64,000 bases of DNA, taken from the NCBI GenBank assembly GCA_963971575.1, contig OZ020623.1, positions 15,874,980-15,938,979 of the forward strand, given 5' to 3'. The position numbers and the translations under genes are program-made. Positions 1 to 11,207 of this stretch are shown here, piece after piece (positions within the stretch are counted from its first letter, which is position 1; each line of letters opens with the position of its first letter). The DNA comes from Liopterus haemorrhoidalis (Eukaryota > Arthropoda > Insecta > Coleoptera > Dytiscidae). The notes under the pieces were generated by a model. The model did no database searches and was not told where the DNA came from. It saw only the letters and a program-made list of their open reading frames with translations.

Positions 1-1015
1 TGTCTGTCTGTCTGTCTGTTCGGTAAAAATTGTAGCCAAACGGCTAAACCTAGAGAGTTGAAATTTGGCATGCTTATACAACTCTTTGACCCGCACATAG
101 GAAAAATACTAAAACATCTAAAAAACATATCCCCCTAAACATATAAACAAATATGTGCTCATCGAAAAAAAAAATATTTTTTTATAATTTTGTGTAAATT
201 ATCAAATGAAAGCCCTTGGTACGTGGATTAACGATCAAATTTTTATTTTTGCAAAATAAATTATTTTGAAGCGATTTTTGCCAAAATTGTGCAAAAAATA
301 TTTTGTCCCACACCTTGTAGCCCAGATAGTTTAAACTAAAAATCTGAAAAAATTCTAAATAATGTACATTGGTGTGAACCGGAATAGTACAACAGGAATT
401 TTTGATCAGATTATGTTTTTGGAGAAAAACGCATTTTTTGTGATTTTTGGCTAATAATGTACACAAATTATAGCTTTGTAACACGCCACACTGGAACGTG
501 TGTGCTGGTGTAGTGGTATTAGTCGTTGATTTTTCAACCAAGTAACCCGATCCGAAAGGGATCGAACCCTGTGAGAAGAGACTACATTATTTTTTGTTTT
601 TTTTTAAATTTTTATATTGTTTAAATAATTTTTTCAAAATTCTAGTTATATTTTGGCAAATGTTGTATTTAATTTTTAAAAGCGTAAATTTAATAACCAG
701 TGGAAATTGTTTAAATTATAATTTAATTCTGTTTCAATGTACACGAAATCAGAGGGACGGAACTTATAACAACCAATGGAAGCCATAGGCGCAATTTTTA
801 AAATTCTTAATGAACCTTGCTATATAAAAAAAAAAATACTGCACATATTTAGAAACTTAAATAATGGTATTAGGCGTTCGAATTAAAATTAACAAAAAAA
901 AATATTTAAATATAAAATTTGTTTTCGCATCCAAAATAATCATCATTCACTTACTAAATACCTGCAAAACCCTGAAATGTGTGAAAATTCATACTTCACA
1001 TAAATTTTTATGTTA
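1..1015 (+). repeat. Family A nonautonomous repeat, copy 1 (left end cut by window)
   Basis: This begins inside a (TCTG)n run followed by a segment closely matching 51626-52480. It ends near an ATACCTGCAAAACCC motif (about 959-974), the inverted form of the GGGTTTTGTAGGTAT that opens the complete copy at 51579. The family therefore appears to be a roughly 0.9-1 kb element with short terminal inverted repeats. No transposase is encoded; the open frames inside are AT-rich noise. A tRNA-like module sits near the middle. Seen directly: homology to two other copies. Inferred: a nonautonomous DNA element of unknown superfamily. Confidence 0.75.
495..578 (+). other. tRNA-like module inside family A copy 1
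   Basis: An A-box-like TGGTGTAGTGG is followed by a GTTGA...TCAAC stem and a B-box-like GATCGAACC, spaced as in a tRNA gene. The anticodon loop is not a clean 7-nt loop and the acceptor stem is not convincing, so this is not called as a tRNA gene. Copy 2 of the repeat has a different tRNA-like module at the same relative position. Confidence 0.5.
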
Positions 1016-1669
1016 GCGTTTATTATAAAAAATTAAATATAACTATAGCCTGTTTCTTTGCTTTAAAAATCCTTTAAAATGTTTCATGCTATAAAATGTT
1101 TCAACTAAAAAAATTACAGAAATAAAGTTTGATATAAAAATCTAATATCTTATTCCATCACATTTCTTCCTTTTTATAATATGGAGACGGAAGTAAAGAA
1201 TTTAAAAAACAACACTCAGGAGCACTTCCTTTTTAGATTTAGTAAATTTAGCGCTGTTTGGGGAGCTGTAAACCTGCAGCAGATTTTAGAAAAGTAAACT
1301 TGACTTGCAAATTACTCTGTTTATGGTATTATGGAAATAATCAAGTTACACTTTTACTCTCTCACTTATTCTCATTTGATAAATATTTCACTTTTCAAAC
1401 AGATTTCATTTGGAAATAAATGGAAATTTCATTTAAATATAATCGCGCACATAATTTTGTGGAATAACGATATTGATAGTATCGTTGTATTTTTAGAGAC
1501 GCAACGAGTACTTTTGGCGGCTTTGGCAAGTAACCAAAACTGCGCCATAATTGAAGTAGGGGAAGATAGGAAAATGCCGGTCAGTCAGTAATGACAGTCA
1601 CCCAAATAACTCTGAAACTATGCATAATGTGTAACTCTACTGAAGGAAATAGGATAGATGATAGACATA
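1016..1669. other. AT-rich stretch, no gene recognised
   Basis: An 86-codon open frame on the plus strand (1331-1591) has no recognisable domain and is judged chance. No inverted repeats or target duplications were seen. Confidence 0.5.
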
Positions 1670-2990
1670 CGATGGTTACCTTTTATATTTTTACAAACGA
1701 CCACTAGATGGCAATATTGCCATTACTACATTCGTTAAATTTGACATTTGTTATTGTGAAATCAGTGGCAGCTTATAAATTGACCAAGTAGTTTGCTGAC
1801 AGCAAGCGTTTAAAAAGAAAAAGTTTGTGAAAAAATTAATACTCCTCGTGAAGGTTTTCGTTGGATGATTTTAGTAAAGGCCTAACTCAACAACAATGCA
1901 TAAATTCGCTTCGTTCAACTTTTGGTAATGAAGCGCTTTCAGAAAAGAGTGTTTACAAATGATTTGAATGATTTCGTCGTGGTCGTGCGTCCATCAGTGA
2001 TGAATCTCGTAAAGGTCGACCAAAATCGGTTATGATTCAAAAAAACATCGATGCTGTGCGCAAAATGATTGAAGAAGATCGGCATGTGATTTATGGTGAG
2101 ATAGCGGCATCCTTTGGTATATCGCAGCCTGCAATACATTCGATTTTGCATGAACATTTAGCTGTGAAAAAAAAAACTGTGTGTGATTGGTGTAAGAGAA
2201 TTCTAAAAAAAATGCAACCTAGACACTGCAAAATCTGTATACATCATTACAGGTGACGAAACTTGGATTTATTCATATGAACCGGAAACTAAGCAACAAT
2301 CCACTGTTTGGGTCTTCCATGATGAACCGAAACCCACAAAAGTTGTTAGTTCGCGAAGCACTTCCAAGAAAATGAGCGCTTGTTTTTTCGATTGTACTGG
2401 ACATGTCGTAACCATTCCTTTAGAGCAGTGGTGCGAAAAAACCGTGGGTCGCGAGAAAATTTTTCGGGGTCGCTAAATTCAAAGAAATTTATATGACAAT
2501 AAAAATATCCAGGGGTCGCAACAAAATCTTACACAAAATAGGGGTCGGAAATGAAAATAGTTTGCGCACCACTGCTTTAGAGGATCGGATAGTTAATGCT
2601 GAATGGTATACAACAATACAACAGGAAACCAACCAAAAACGTCGCATCATTCTTCATGACAATGCAACCTCCCACACAACACGTCAAACAATTGTTTATT
2701 TGGAGGAGAAAAACAGTGAATTAATGTCTCATTGCCTGTATTCACCTGATTTATCCCCTAACGACTTTTTTTGTTCACCATTGTCAAACAAAAATACGTG
2801 GGCAGCGATTTTCATCATCTCAAGAAGCTATTGAAGTCTTCGAGAACTATGTTTTTGAGATACCAATTTCAGAGTGGAAAAAATGTTTCGAGAATTGTTT
2901 TAAACGCATGCAAAAGTGTATAAATCTTAAAGGCTATTCGCCTTTTGAAAAGCAATAACACAGTTTGTTCAAAAAAAAAACATTTTTTTT
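1670..2990 (+). mobile_element. Mariner element with degenerate transposase (copy M1a)
   Basis: A TA precedes a terminal sequence (CGATGGTTACC...) matching the outer end of the copy at 49275-50834. The transposase reads in pieces: an HTH segment with KNIDAVRKMIEEDRHV and SQPAIHSILHEHLAVKK; TGDETWIYSYEPETKQQS (first catalytic Asp) near 2250; LHDNATSHT (second Asp) near 2655; and YSPDLSPNDFF (third Asp) near 2745. Stops, frameshifts and a hAT MITE at 2426-2574 make it non-functional. The right terminal repeat was not found, so the end is approximate. Confidence 0.85.
2426..2574. mobile_element. hAT-type MITE, 149 bp
   Basis: Terminal inverted repeats are CAGTGGTGCGAAAA and TTTGCGCACCACTG, flanked by a perfect 8-bp target duplication CTTTAGAG (2418-2425 and 2575-2582). 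It lies within the mariner transposase. The termini and 8-bp duplication are typical of the hAT superfamily. Confidence 0.93.
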
Positions 2991-3614
2991 TTCTTTCTTA
3001 ATTTTTGTAAAAACTTAAAAAGTAGCTCACATATAATAAAGCTAAATAATTAATTTAAGTGAATAAAAGAAGCAGTGGTCCAAAATGGAACAAAAAAGTT
3101 CGGAAATAGATCTCTAGCGATATAAAATAGAAGATAAAGACAATAGTAAGCGATTATTTTTCATTTTTCAATATACTTTCTATTAAAAAACTTTAATTAT
3201 ATTCCATATACGCTGAGTCTAGTTTTTAATTATACAAAAATTCATATTTATTGTTTGAAGCTGGTGTAGAAATATTTTCGTTAGTATTTGTTTATCACGT
3301 ACAACACAGGTCTGTACGTGTATATTTTGTTAAAAACAGATGATGAATGAAAGCAATTTTGAGCTTTAAATATACATATTTTTCAGGTTAGAACTGCATG
3401 TTTTGCATAATATACTTGTGATAACAATACTGTTTTTGTTTCCATTGCACCATATCTCAAACAAATGGTTCTGGTCACTATATGTGAGAGTTAAAAGCAT
3501 TTTTAGACTCATTCATTCAAAATAATAGCGAAATATAAAATAAAAATGTTATCAGTATTTGATTTTAAATATTATTACCGGATTGACTGTCAATAGTTCC
3601 ATTAATGTGACGTA
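2991..3614. other. AT-rich stretch, nothing recognised
   Basis: This lies between the mariner remnant and the Tc1 left end. No coding signal or repeat structure was seen. Confidence 0.4.
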
Positions 3615-3672
3615 CACTACCGTCCATAAGTTTAATCACACCTTACAAAAATAAATTAAACGCGTTTAATGC

Positions 3673-4140
3673 TTGGTTTATATACGGAACAAGAATAAGG
3701 AATAGGAAATAAGAATAGTGCACAAGATGTTAAAACATGGCTGCGCCGTATATCGGTTTATGTAGGAATGAAATTTAACTTAAACATAAGAATAGTTGGT
3801 AACATTCAACATTTTTATTCTTATTTCAAGAATAAGACACGATAAGCCTGCGCACAGCAATCAAAATGTCTGCCGTAATAAAGTTTGGTCAACAGATGTT
3901 TTTCAGTTGTGATCAGAGGGTTGTAAACAACAATAAAATGTTTTTAACGGTAATAAACGAAATTTTTTAAAAGGTTTTATGAATCCGAACCTGTCAAGTG
4001 ACAAACGTTAAACACAGGCCAACGCCAGTACGCAGGCGCACCGACGAAATGTTATGTCCTATATAAACGGTTTAATATTTTTTATTCTTGTGTACTATTC
4101 TTATTTCCTATTCCTTATTCTTGTTCCGTATATAAACCAA
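3673..4140. mobile_element. MITE with about 55-bp terminal inverted repeats
   Basis: The left end TTGGTTTATATACGGAAC is mirrored at the right end; the repeat extends about 55 bp with a single mismatch seen (GTGCACAAG versus GTACACAAG). It sits inside the 5' part of the Tc1 element. No convincing target-site duplication was found, so the superfamily is left open. No coding potential. Confidence 0.8.
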
Positions 4141-4726
4141 CCATAAGATTCACAAATAAAACTAATTAGACAGAGATCGTGTTGCGGTTAAAAAACCACG
4201 TCTTACGGCCGTCCATAAACAAAGGTTAGCCTGGGCCAAAGAGCATAAAAATTGGACGGTAGAAGAAGGGAACAGAGTGCTTTGGTCGGACGAATCAAAA
4301 TTAGAATTTTTTGGCAATAAACGCCGATCATTTGTTCATCGTCGGCCAGGGGAAAGGATGCTGGAACAGTATATTGCCAAACTGCAAAACATGGAGGTTG
4401 TAATATAATGGTTTGGTGTGGTTTTTATGGTGGTCAAGTTGGAAAAATTGTCAAAATTGACGAAAAAATGACGAAAGAGGTGTATTTGCGGATTTTAGCC
4501 TAGAATGTTTTGAATTGCGGAGCAGAACTGATTAGTAAAGGGTTCGCTTTTCAGTAAGATAATGATCCCAAACACACTGCCAGAGTGGAAGGAAGGACTG
4601 GAAGGAAGGACTCTTAAAGTTAATGACTGGCCACCACAAAGTCCGGACTGTAACTCTATAGAATTACTATGGGATCATTTATACAGGAAGTTGCGAAAAA
4701 AACTCCAAGGGGTACATATGACCTTT

Positions 4727-6180
4727 TTTTTAATTAAATTTATTTTGGGCTTGACTGCTAGGATCATTACCCAGGATACAATCATCTATATCTATAAATA
4801 TACATAATATACATAAATACATACATAAAGACATAAATATACATAAATTTTAACAATATACAATTAATTTTATATTAATATTTTGTTTATACTAATAAAT
4901 TGAAATATTGATGTTATTGCTGAAGGGTTGTTCTGAGATAAAATAGTCTGTATGTTTATAGGGAAGATGGTACTGTGTTTTAATAATTCCTGTAGAAGAG
5001 TAGATCTAGTGAGGCTGTATTTTGGGCAGTTAAAAATAAGGTGGTTGACGTCCTGAACGACTTCTGGTGAGCAATGGCAGAAGGGGGAATCTGCTAGCCC
5101 GATTCTATGGAGATGATCTCTTGTTCTGGTGTGGTTGAAACGCATCCTACACAGTGTAGAGATGTACCTCCGTTCCATTTCGGTGTTGAACCAGGTTTTT
5201 GCCTGGATTGAATGGCTTAGTAATGCCTTCCTGCTGTTGAACTCATGTTGAACTCATCATTCCATTGATTTCTTATTTGCGTCTTGAATTGGTAGTAGAT
5301 GTCGCAGAGTTGGATTTCCTTTTGAACAGGTGTTCCCAGGGAGATGGCTTGTTTAGCTAGTACACCTACTGCTTCGTTGAGAACGATGTTGGCATGACCT
5401 TTGATCCACACCACATCTAAGGATCCTGCTTCATTTAGTCTGAAGGTTTCATGTAGAATATGGTACAATAATGCCTCATTTTTATGGGTTAGTTTAGGTG
5501 CCTTTAATTTTTGAGTCGCGCTTTTGCTGTCGGTAAAAATGACAACGTTTTGGTTGACTTGAGGGTTGAATGCTATATATTGGAGGCATTTCTTGATTGC
5601 TATTAGTTCAGCAGTGTAGATGGAGAAGTTACTTGGAAGTTTGTATTGTTCCCAGTAATTAGAAGCAGTCATAAAATACGCAACCCGTGCCTTCTGAAGT
5701 TTTGGATGCATCTGTGAAGATGAATTTCCTATAAGGCTTCTATAATGGGAGGGGTTCTTTTCTTAGTCCAGTAGCTGTTTGTTAATATTTTAGTTGCCAG
5801 CTCACCCAGTGGAAGATGTGTTTTCCTCATTATGCGAGAGGATGTGTATTTTAGTGATAGAAATCTTCTTCTTAGATTTAGCGGCATTATTTGTGTTTCA
5901 ACCTGTAGTGCATTGATCGGGGTAGAGTGCATAGTACCAATTGCCGATCTGATAGCTCTATTTTGGACCGTGTCAAGAGTTTTTAGATTTGTAGCTGAGG
6001 CATTCCCATATATTATTGACCCATAGTCAATAACGGAAAGAATAAAATTCTTATATATCATAAGGGCCGTTGTAGGATCTGCCCCCCAGTTAAAATGAGT
6101 GACCGAGCGTAAGATGTTCAGCCTTTATTCACATTTTTGCACTGTAGCATTGATTTGTGGTCTCCAGGTTAGTTTGTAGT
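4727..6180 (-). mobile_element. 5'-truncated LINE with RNase H domain (I/R1-like group)
   Basis: A 12-bp duplication CATATGACCTTT flanks it (4715-4726 and 6181-6192), with an A-rich 3' end on the left, as expected for target-primed reverse transcription. Reading the minus strand gives an RT C-terminal part (LSVIDYGSIIYGNAS), an RNase H domain (YTAELIAIKKCLQY, FTDSKSATQKL, VVWIKGHANI) and a terminal Cys/His region (FCHCSPEVVQDVNHLIFNCP). Frames are broken at 5711/5729 and near 5200. The 3' region (about 4790-4860) has ACATAAAT-type repeats. RNase H argues for the I/R1/LOA group rather than Jockey; the exact clade is not resolved. Confidence 0.88.
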
Positions 6181-6420
6181 CATATGACCTTTGGACATCA
6201 CTCAAAAATATTTGGAACAATATTGATGGCCAATATTTAATCAAATTAATTGATCGCATGCCGCGTATTTCTCAGGCGATTATGAAAGCCAGAGGTGGTC
6301 AATTTGACGAAAATTCAATTTGAATATTATTATTTAATTTTATGTGTAATTTTTAAGATTGTAATCTCTTGAATTAATTTTTATTAAACAGACGTAAATT
6401 TGTCTATTTATTTTATTGGA

Positions 6421-6870
6421 ACCCCAATCATCTGGAGAATTAAACTCAAACGGTACTCATTTCTGCATAATACAATTATACAGTTTGCGTCCAGGCAAAA
6501 AGGCGAGAAAAGCCTGGCAAGTTACAGGTCTTCTGGACACAAACCCTTGTTTCCTCAATTGTCTTTGGACAACTCGTGACGAAATTTGCTAAATTTTTAT
6601 CTTTTTCGAAATGACTTGCGAGAAAATTTAAGAGCCACGGTTTCCCAAAACAACTAGATTAAAAAATCAGTTTCGAGCGCTTGTGGCTCGTTGATGATTT
6701 GAACCAGGTTTTTTATGTAGAGGCCAGTTCGCTGATGACGCTTTACAGCGTAATTAATAGTTATTACCTACACCCAAAATATCAGCAATATTCCAATACT
6801 GCTGCCATCTTCATTTAATGGTGCAGCTCGTACAGCGTCTTCCTGCCACATTTTAATTTTATTGCACAAA
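6421..6870 (-). pseudogene. Tc1-like transposase N-terminal remnant, copy 1
   Basis: Clearly homologous to 55370-55815. On the minus strand both give an HTH-type N-terminal transposase region, most legible in the other copy (EDVVRAAPLYEDGRSIGISL). Multiple stops and indels. It abuts the right end of the Tc1 element at 3615. Confidence 0.7.
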
Positions 6871-7628
6871 AAAGACTTATAAAATATGTAGCTAATGGCA
6901 ACATTTTGAACAATGAGTTCTTTCGATGAGTTGGGATAACACGTACTTCAATCACTGGAAAAAACGTGGAAAAAGTTAAGAAAGAAATTATGCCCTATAT
7001 AAAATTATGTATTTTTTTTATGCTGCGACTATGAAGTAACTTTATCCAAAGGTGTTGAAAGATTATCCTTTGAATTATCCTTTCAAACAAAACATGTATA
7101 TTCATGCATTGTTTTCCTTTTTCACACAGGACTTGACAGCAGCTCTAGATCAAGGACTTATAAATATGTATTTAATTCTGACGAGTTCCAGTGTAAGTTA
7201 ATAATGTTAATAAAGAAAAAACTAGACAGTTTTTTATTGCGTAAAACTGCCATTAACAGACTACACGTAATTCATAATGATTTAAATGATATTTATTTTG
7301 ATTTAGATTAATTTACTGTACTCTGATTTAAAAGTGTTTTTAAGTTTCGAATGTCTAGAAAGAAAACTGATATAGCTATCTGTATCTCTATATATACAGG
7401 GTGTTTACGGTCTTCTTATTTACTTTTTAATGGGTGATACTACACGCCAAAAGAAGGCAAAACTTAAAACACCTTAGTATATATAACGACCACCTCGAAT
7501 CGACGACAACACTTCGCTACTAAAAGATGAATATTTCATAAAATTTTGACGAAAGTGGGCTCGTCATGTCTAGGGTTGCCACCTAACGCCTCACTCTGAC
7601 CCGGAGCAAAAAAAAAGTTGTGTTTTAA
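6871..7628. other. Mostly unassigned, with a CAGGGTGTTTACGG terminus at about 7397
   Basis: No gene recognised. A CAGGGTGT-type transposon terminus at about 7397 has no matching partner nearby, so the element is truncated or too diverged. A TAGGGTTGCCACC motif near 7572 also resembles a hAT terminus but is unpaired. Confidence 0.3.
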
Positions 7629-7735
7629 ATAGAGATGTGCCGGATCCCATAAAAACCAGATCTGCGGATACAGATACGGATAGAGATTATTTGTTGTCTG
7701 ATCCGTGGATACGGATACGGATTTTCCATGTAAGT
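7629..7735 (+). repeat. Fragment of a hAT with GGATACGGATA subterminal repeats
   Basis: Begins TAGAGATGTGCCGGATCC and carries several GCGGATAC/GGATACGGAT repeats. This resembles the layout of the complete element at 30997-32066 (TAGAGCCCTGC with GCGGAT arrays). No right terminus was found. Confidence 0.45.
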
Positions 7736-7895
7736 ACAGAGACCTTGAAGCGATAGTTTGATATCTCGCGCTGTTCCTATAGACCGTTCAATTGTTGGAA
7801 TGCAGTACATGTTAAATGCAGTTTCGAAAACCACTAGCAAATTATGTGATGCTTGACTTAACATCAGTCTAAACGCCAAAATAAAATTATCTCCA

Positions 7896-8540
7896 TAATA
7901 AAGTAACCTCCATAGTTGTGTAGCGTGAGTAGTAAGTGGTGGAGCGCCGCCATTGACACATCGGCGCGTGCAGTGATTCAGTAAGCTTTCAGCTGTGAAA
8001 TAAGGAAGCGTCGTACTTCCGAGTGTTCGCTTGTTATAACCTCAAAACTTGAGTGCCGAAATAGAATATCTCGCCAAATGTTAGAGAGAACCGTCTGTTC
8101 ACGATCTCAAAACTTTCCGAAAAATTTCCTCGAGTTTCTCGGGCTGTTTTGTACGAGATAGTCACCGAAAAATTAGGCTACCGAAAGTTTTGTGCTCGTG
8201 AGGTAGCAAAACTGCTGACCGAGATCGACAAAACCAACAATGGGTTCCGAACTAGATTTTCTTCTAGACTTGGCGCCAAGCGATTTCCACCTGGTTAACC
8301 ACATAAAGAACTGGCTTGGGTCTCAGCACTTCGCTAATGATGAAGATCGTCAAAACGCTGTGACAGGTTGGCTATATTTTTCTGGTGGCGGCAGAGTTCG
8401 ATGAAGAAGAAAATTCAAAGCTGATTAAACGCTATAACAATAAAGAAAATATGTAGTTTTAAGATGTATACAATAAAATATTTGTATCTATGCTGGTTTT
8501 ATTTTTATAGCCAAACGAAGGTTACTTTCCGAATAACCCT
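7896..8540 (+). mobile_element. Internally deleted mariner (cecropia-like)
   Basis: Imperfect terminal repeats contain AAAGTAACCTCC on the left and GAAGGTTACTTTC on the right. Transposase pieces are recognisable: LGYRKFCAREVAKLLTE near 8175-8225 and DLAPSDFHLVNHIKNWLG near 8265-8320 (contains the third catalytic Asp). The catalytic core between them is deleted. Subfamily assignment is inferred from remembered motif similarity. Confidence 0.75.
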
Positions 8541-9048
8541 GGTAACAAAGACCTCCAAAGAAATGGATATTCTTTGTGACATTTTGTCATTAAATAAACA
8601 CATACGGAATTAGGATTAACCCTACAGTGTCATTATAACAAGATATTAATTAAAGTTGAAAAAGTTTTAGACAATTTATAAATTCCCCGTCAATGACCGG
8701 GGATTCATATATGCTTTTGACCGTACACACAAGGGGATTTCTTGAAATTAATTTAGCTTTTACTGAAATTTATTTTAACAGTTTTATGGTTAGTTGACTA
8801 TGAAAAGGTATTTAAATGTGGGTTTGTGAAGATATAATCATTTTTGAGGAAATCATTTATGAATTTTAATCACTTTTATATAAGACAAATATTTTTAAAA
8901 TAAACATCACAGAGATTTTAATAAAATATTAGATTTACAAAAACATTTTAAGATAATTAAATAATATTCATTAAAGATTCACTTCCATTCCCCACAGACG
9001 TAGAGGGTGGATTTTGAAATGGAGCTTGCTTTGCTCGATAGTGTTATA
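8541..9048. other. AT-rich, nothing recognised
   Basis: No coding or repeat signal was seen between two mariner elements. Confidence 0.4.
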
Positions 9049-10135
9049 CGAGGTGTGTATATTAAGTAACCGGGCTGGCAACATAGCATTTGATCTAGCA
9101 ACATTTGGGACACGGGATTTGGAGGAGCGGCAGGTGAACTTATGATACGCTTTCAGTAAAAGTTTGAACTCTCAGATGGCCTACGGAGACAGTGTTTTGT
9201 CAAGGACCCAGGTTTTTTGGTGATTTAAGGCATTTTCAGAAGGAAGAGAGTTGATTGAAAATGAATCACGCAGCGGAAGGCCTTAATCTTTAAGAACCGA
9301 TGAAAATGTCGACAGAATCCGGGATCTTATGCGTTCAAGTCGTCAGTTGACAGTCAAATTGATCAGGGAAGAGTTAAATTTGACTCACATTACCGTTCAT
9401 CATATTTTGACCAATGCGCCTTTCACAGCGCGTTTCAAAAAACCTTTCACAGGACCAAAAGGACATCAGGAAGAAAAGGTGCCTTAACTTTTTGGAATCG
9501 ATTGAAAATGATACCCATATTCTGGAACGTTTCATTACTGGTGACGATACTTGGGTGTTAAAGTACGATCCGGAAACCAAGCGCCAGAGCATGAAATGGC
9601 ACACTTCAAGCTCTCTAAAGCCCAAAAAAGCAAGAATATGCAAGTCGAAGATCAAATGCATGCTGGTTTGCATTTTGATAGCCAGGGAATCGTCCACAAA
9701 GAGTTTGTGCCTCAAGGCCAAACGGTCAATCAACACTTTTATCGAGAAGTTCTTGAAAAACTTCGAAAAAGGGGCATGTGGGACCAAACATCAAAAACAA
9801 CTAAGTGTTGCATCATGACAATGCGCCTTGCAATTTCAATAAACGGGTTTATGGCCTGTAAAAACATTCCTGTGGTTCTTCGGCCTCCTTATTCGACTAA
9901 CTTGAGTCTTATGACTTTTTCCTCTTCCCAAGATAGAAAAATCACCTCAAGGGACGTCATTTTGGGACACTCGAAAACATTCAAACGTCCGTAACCGACC
10001 AGCTGAAAGTTATTCTAGTATCCAAATTCCAGCACTGCTATAAGGATTGGAAGAACCGTCTCTATCGCTGTTTAGCTTCCCAAGGAAGTTATTTTGAGGG
10101 AAAAATTATTGAATTGTAATTCTATTCGAATTAAA

Positions 10136-10737
10136 AACCAGTGGCGAAGGGAAACCTCCGCTAGACTTGCCCTCCCATAAAAAATTAAATATCATTCAAA
10201 TTACCAATTATGTATAAAAATAATTATACATATATTATCAGAAAACAATAGAATATATTAGAAAAATAACACGATTAACAACAAACCTTAAATTTTTTTC
10301 GCAATTTACTATTTTGACGTATATATGTGACACTGATAACTAATCAAAATATTATTTAATGTACTATTACAAATTAATTATCATTACCATGGAAACGTTA
10401 CATATAAGTATGAAAAAATTTTAAATAATTTTACAAAAATTTTTCAAAATTTTTCGTTTTATCAAAAAACGTCTCAAATAAAAGTTATTAGTAATTGCAT
10501 TTATAGTAACTTTTGTTCACTAAATTTTTTCTTAATATTTTTCTGTTGCTAAATATTCGCAAAAATCTTAAAATCGACACGAGTAAACTCCCATTTCTAG
10601 TCAACCGATCTTCACAAAAAACAATAGGGTTCTTCCCATTTAATAGGAGAATTTTTTTGTACCAGAACGAATTCTCTAAGTTGAACCGTTCTTGAGTTAT
10701 CGTGTTTACACACAGACACACACACAAACACACGCGC

Positions 10738-10778
<41 letters not shown>

Positions 10779-10895
10779 CACAATAGGTTTTTTGGAGTCC
10801 CTGGACCATGAAACGTGGTCATCAGTCAAAATCTCGACATCGAAAATTTTCGCGATTACAATACTTGCCCCTTATATATTAAGGTCGGGCAAGTA
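10136..10895. repeat. Insertion within mariner M2a, class unresolved
   Basis: This separates the mariner stop region from its right terminus. It begins near CAGTGGCGAAGGG (a hAT-like start) but no matching CTTCGCCACTG was found on the right. ACTTGCCC occurs near its right end in inverted form to GGGCAAGT. It contains the (ACGC)n microsatellite. Confidence 0.4.
10733..10782. repeat. (ACGC)n microsatellite
   Basis: About eleven ACGC units flanked by CA-rich sequence. It creates spurious open frames on both strands. Confidence 0.95.
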
Positions 10896-10949
10896 AAAAT
10901 TAAAAAATCAGTCCTGTTACTTAATTTACACACCTCGTATACCCACTGG

Positions 10950-11207
10950 CAGGGCCGTAACGAAGATATTAAGCGCCGGTGGCAAGTGTCCAAGTTGCGC
11001 CCTTTCGAATATTTTAGCGCCCCTATTGCGAATGCTGAAAATTCAGTATATTTTATTTAATTTGGCTTACCTTCAAAAAATACAAGGGATGAGCAAAAAA
11101 AAACCTCACCTATGAAGACACAAACTGGAACTAAAAAAATTGCGCCCTTATCACAGCTGCGCCGGTGGCAGGATTCTCTTTCGCCAAGCCCTAGTTACGG
11201 GCTTGTC
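10950..11207. mobile_element. hAT-type MITE, 258 bp
   Basis: Ends CAGGGCCGTAACGA and TAGTTACGGGCTTG are imperfect inverted repeats. The flanks CCCACTGG (10942-10949) and TCCACTGG (11208-11215) match at 7 of 8 positions. It lies just outside the right end of mariner M2a. Confidence 0.82.

Larger units (their letters stand above)
3615..6420 (+). mobile_element. Tc1-like transposon, split by a MITE and a LINE
   Basis: A TA precedes the Tc1-type terminus CACTACCGTCCATAAG. The transposase remnant runs from about 4150: AWAKEHKNW, then LWSDESKLEFFG (first Asp), then an asparagine-rich DNDPKHT-like site, then WPPQSPDCNSIELLWDHL (Glu of DD34E) near 4625. It is interrupted by a LINE at 4727-6180 and resumes with LKNIWNNIDGQYLIKLIDRMP and a KARGG tail near 6200-6320. 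Several stops are present. The right terminal repeat was not found and the boundary is approximate. Confidence 0.85.
9049..10937 (+). mobile_element. Mariner with degenerate transposase and secondary insertion (copy M2a)
   Basis: Termini CGAGGTGTGTATATTAAG and TTAATTTACACACCTCG are flanked by TA. The transposase is legible but frameshifted: RFITGDDTWVLKYDPETKR and KPKKARICKSKIKCML in one frame (from 9414), then DSQGIVHKEFVPQGQTVNQ and EVLEKLRKRGMW in another (from 9551), and a C-terminal FQHCYKDWKNRLYRCLASQG near 10030. The second catalytic Asp region is lost in frameshifts. A further insertion of about 750 bp lies near 10136-10895. A partial relative lies at 37430. Confidence 0.88.

Noticed and set aside
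182..541. 119-codon minus-strand frame
   Set aside because: It lies inside the family A repeat, has no domain, and is not kept open in the other copies as far as can be read.
9374..9787. 137-codon minus-strand frame
   Set aside because: Antisense shadow of the mariner transposase.
10136..10895. A hAT element starting CAGTGGCGAAGGG
   Set aside because: No matching right terminus or 8-bp duplication was found, so only an unresolved insertion is listed.
10488..10896. Open frames with ACVRACVRA or HTHARTHA repeats
   Set aside because: They come from the (ACGC)n/(CA)n microsatellite.
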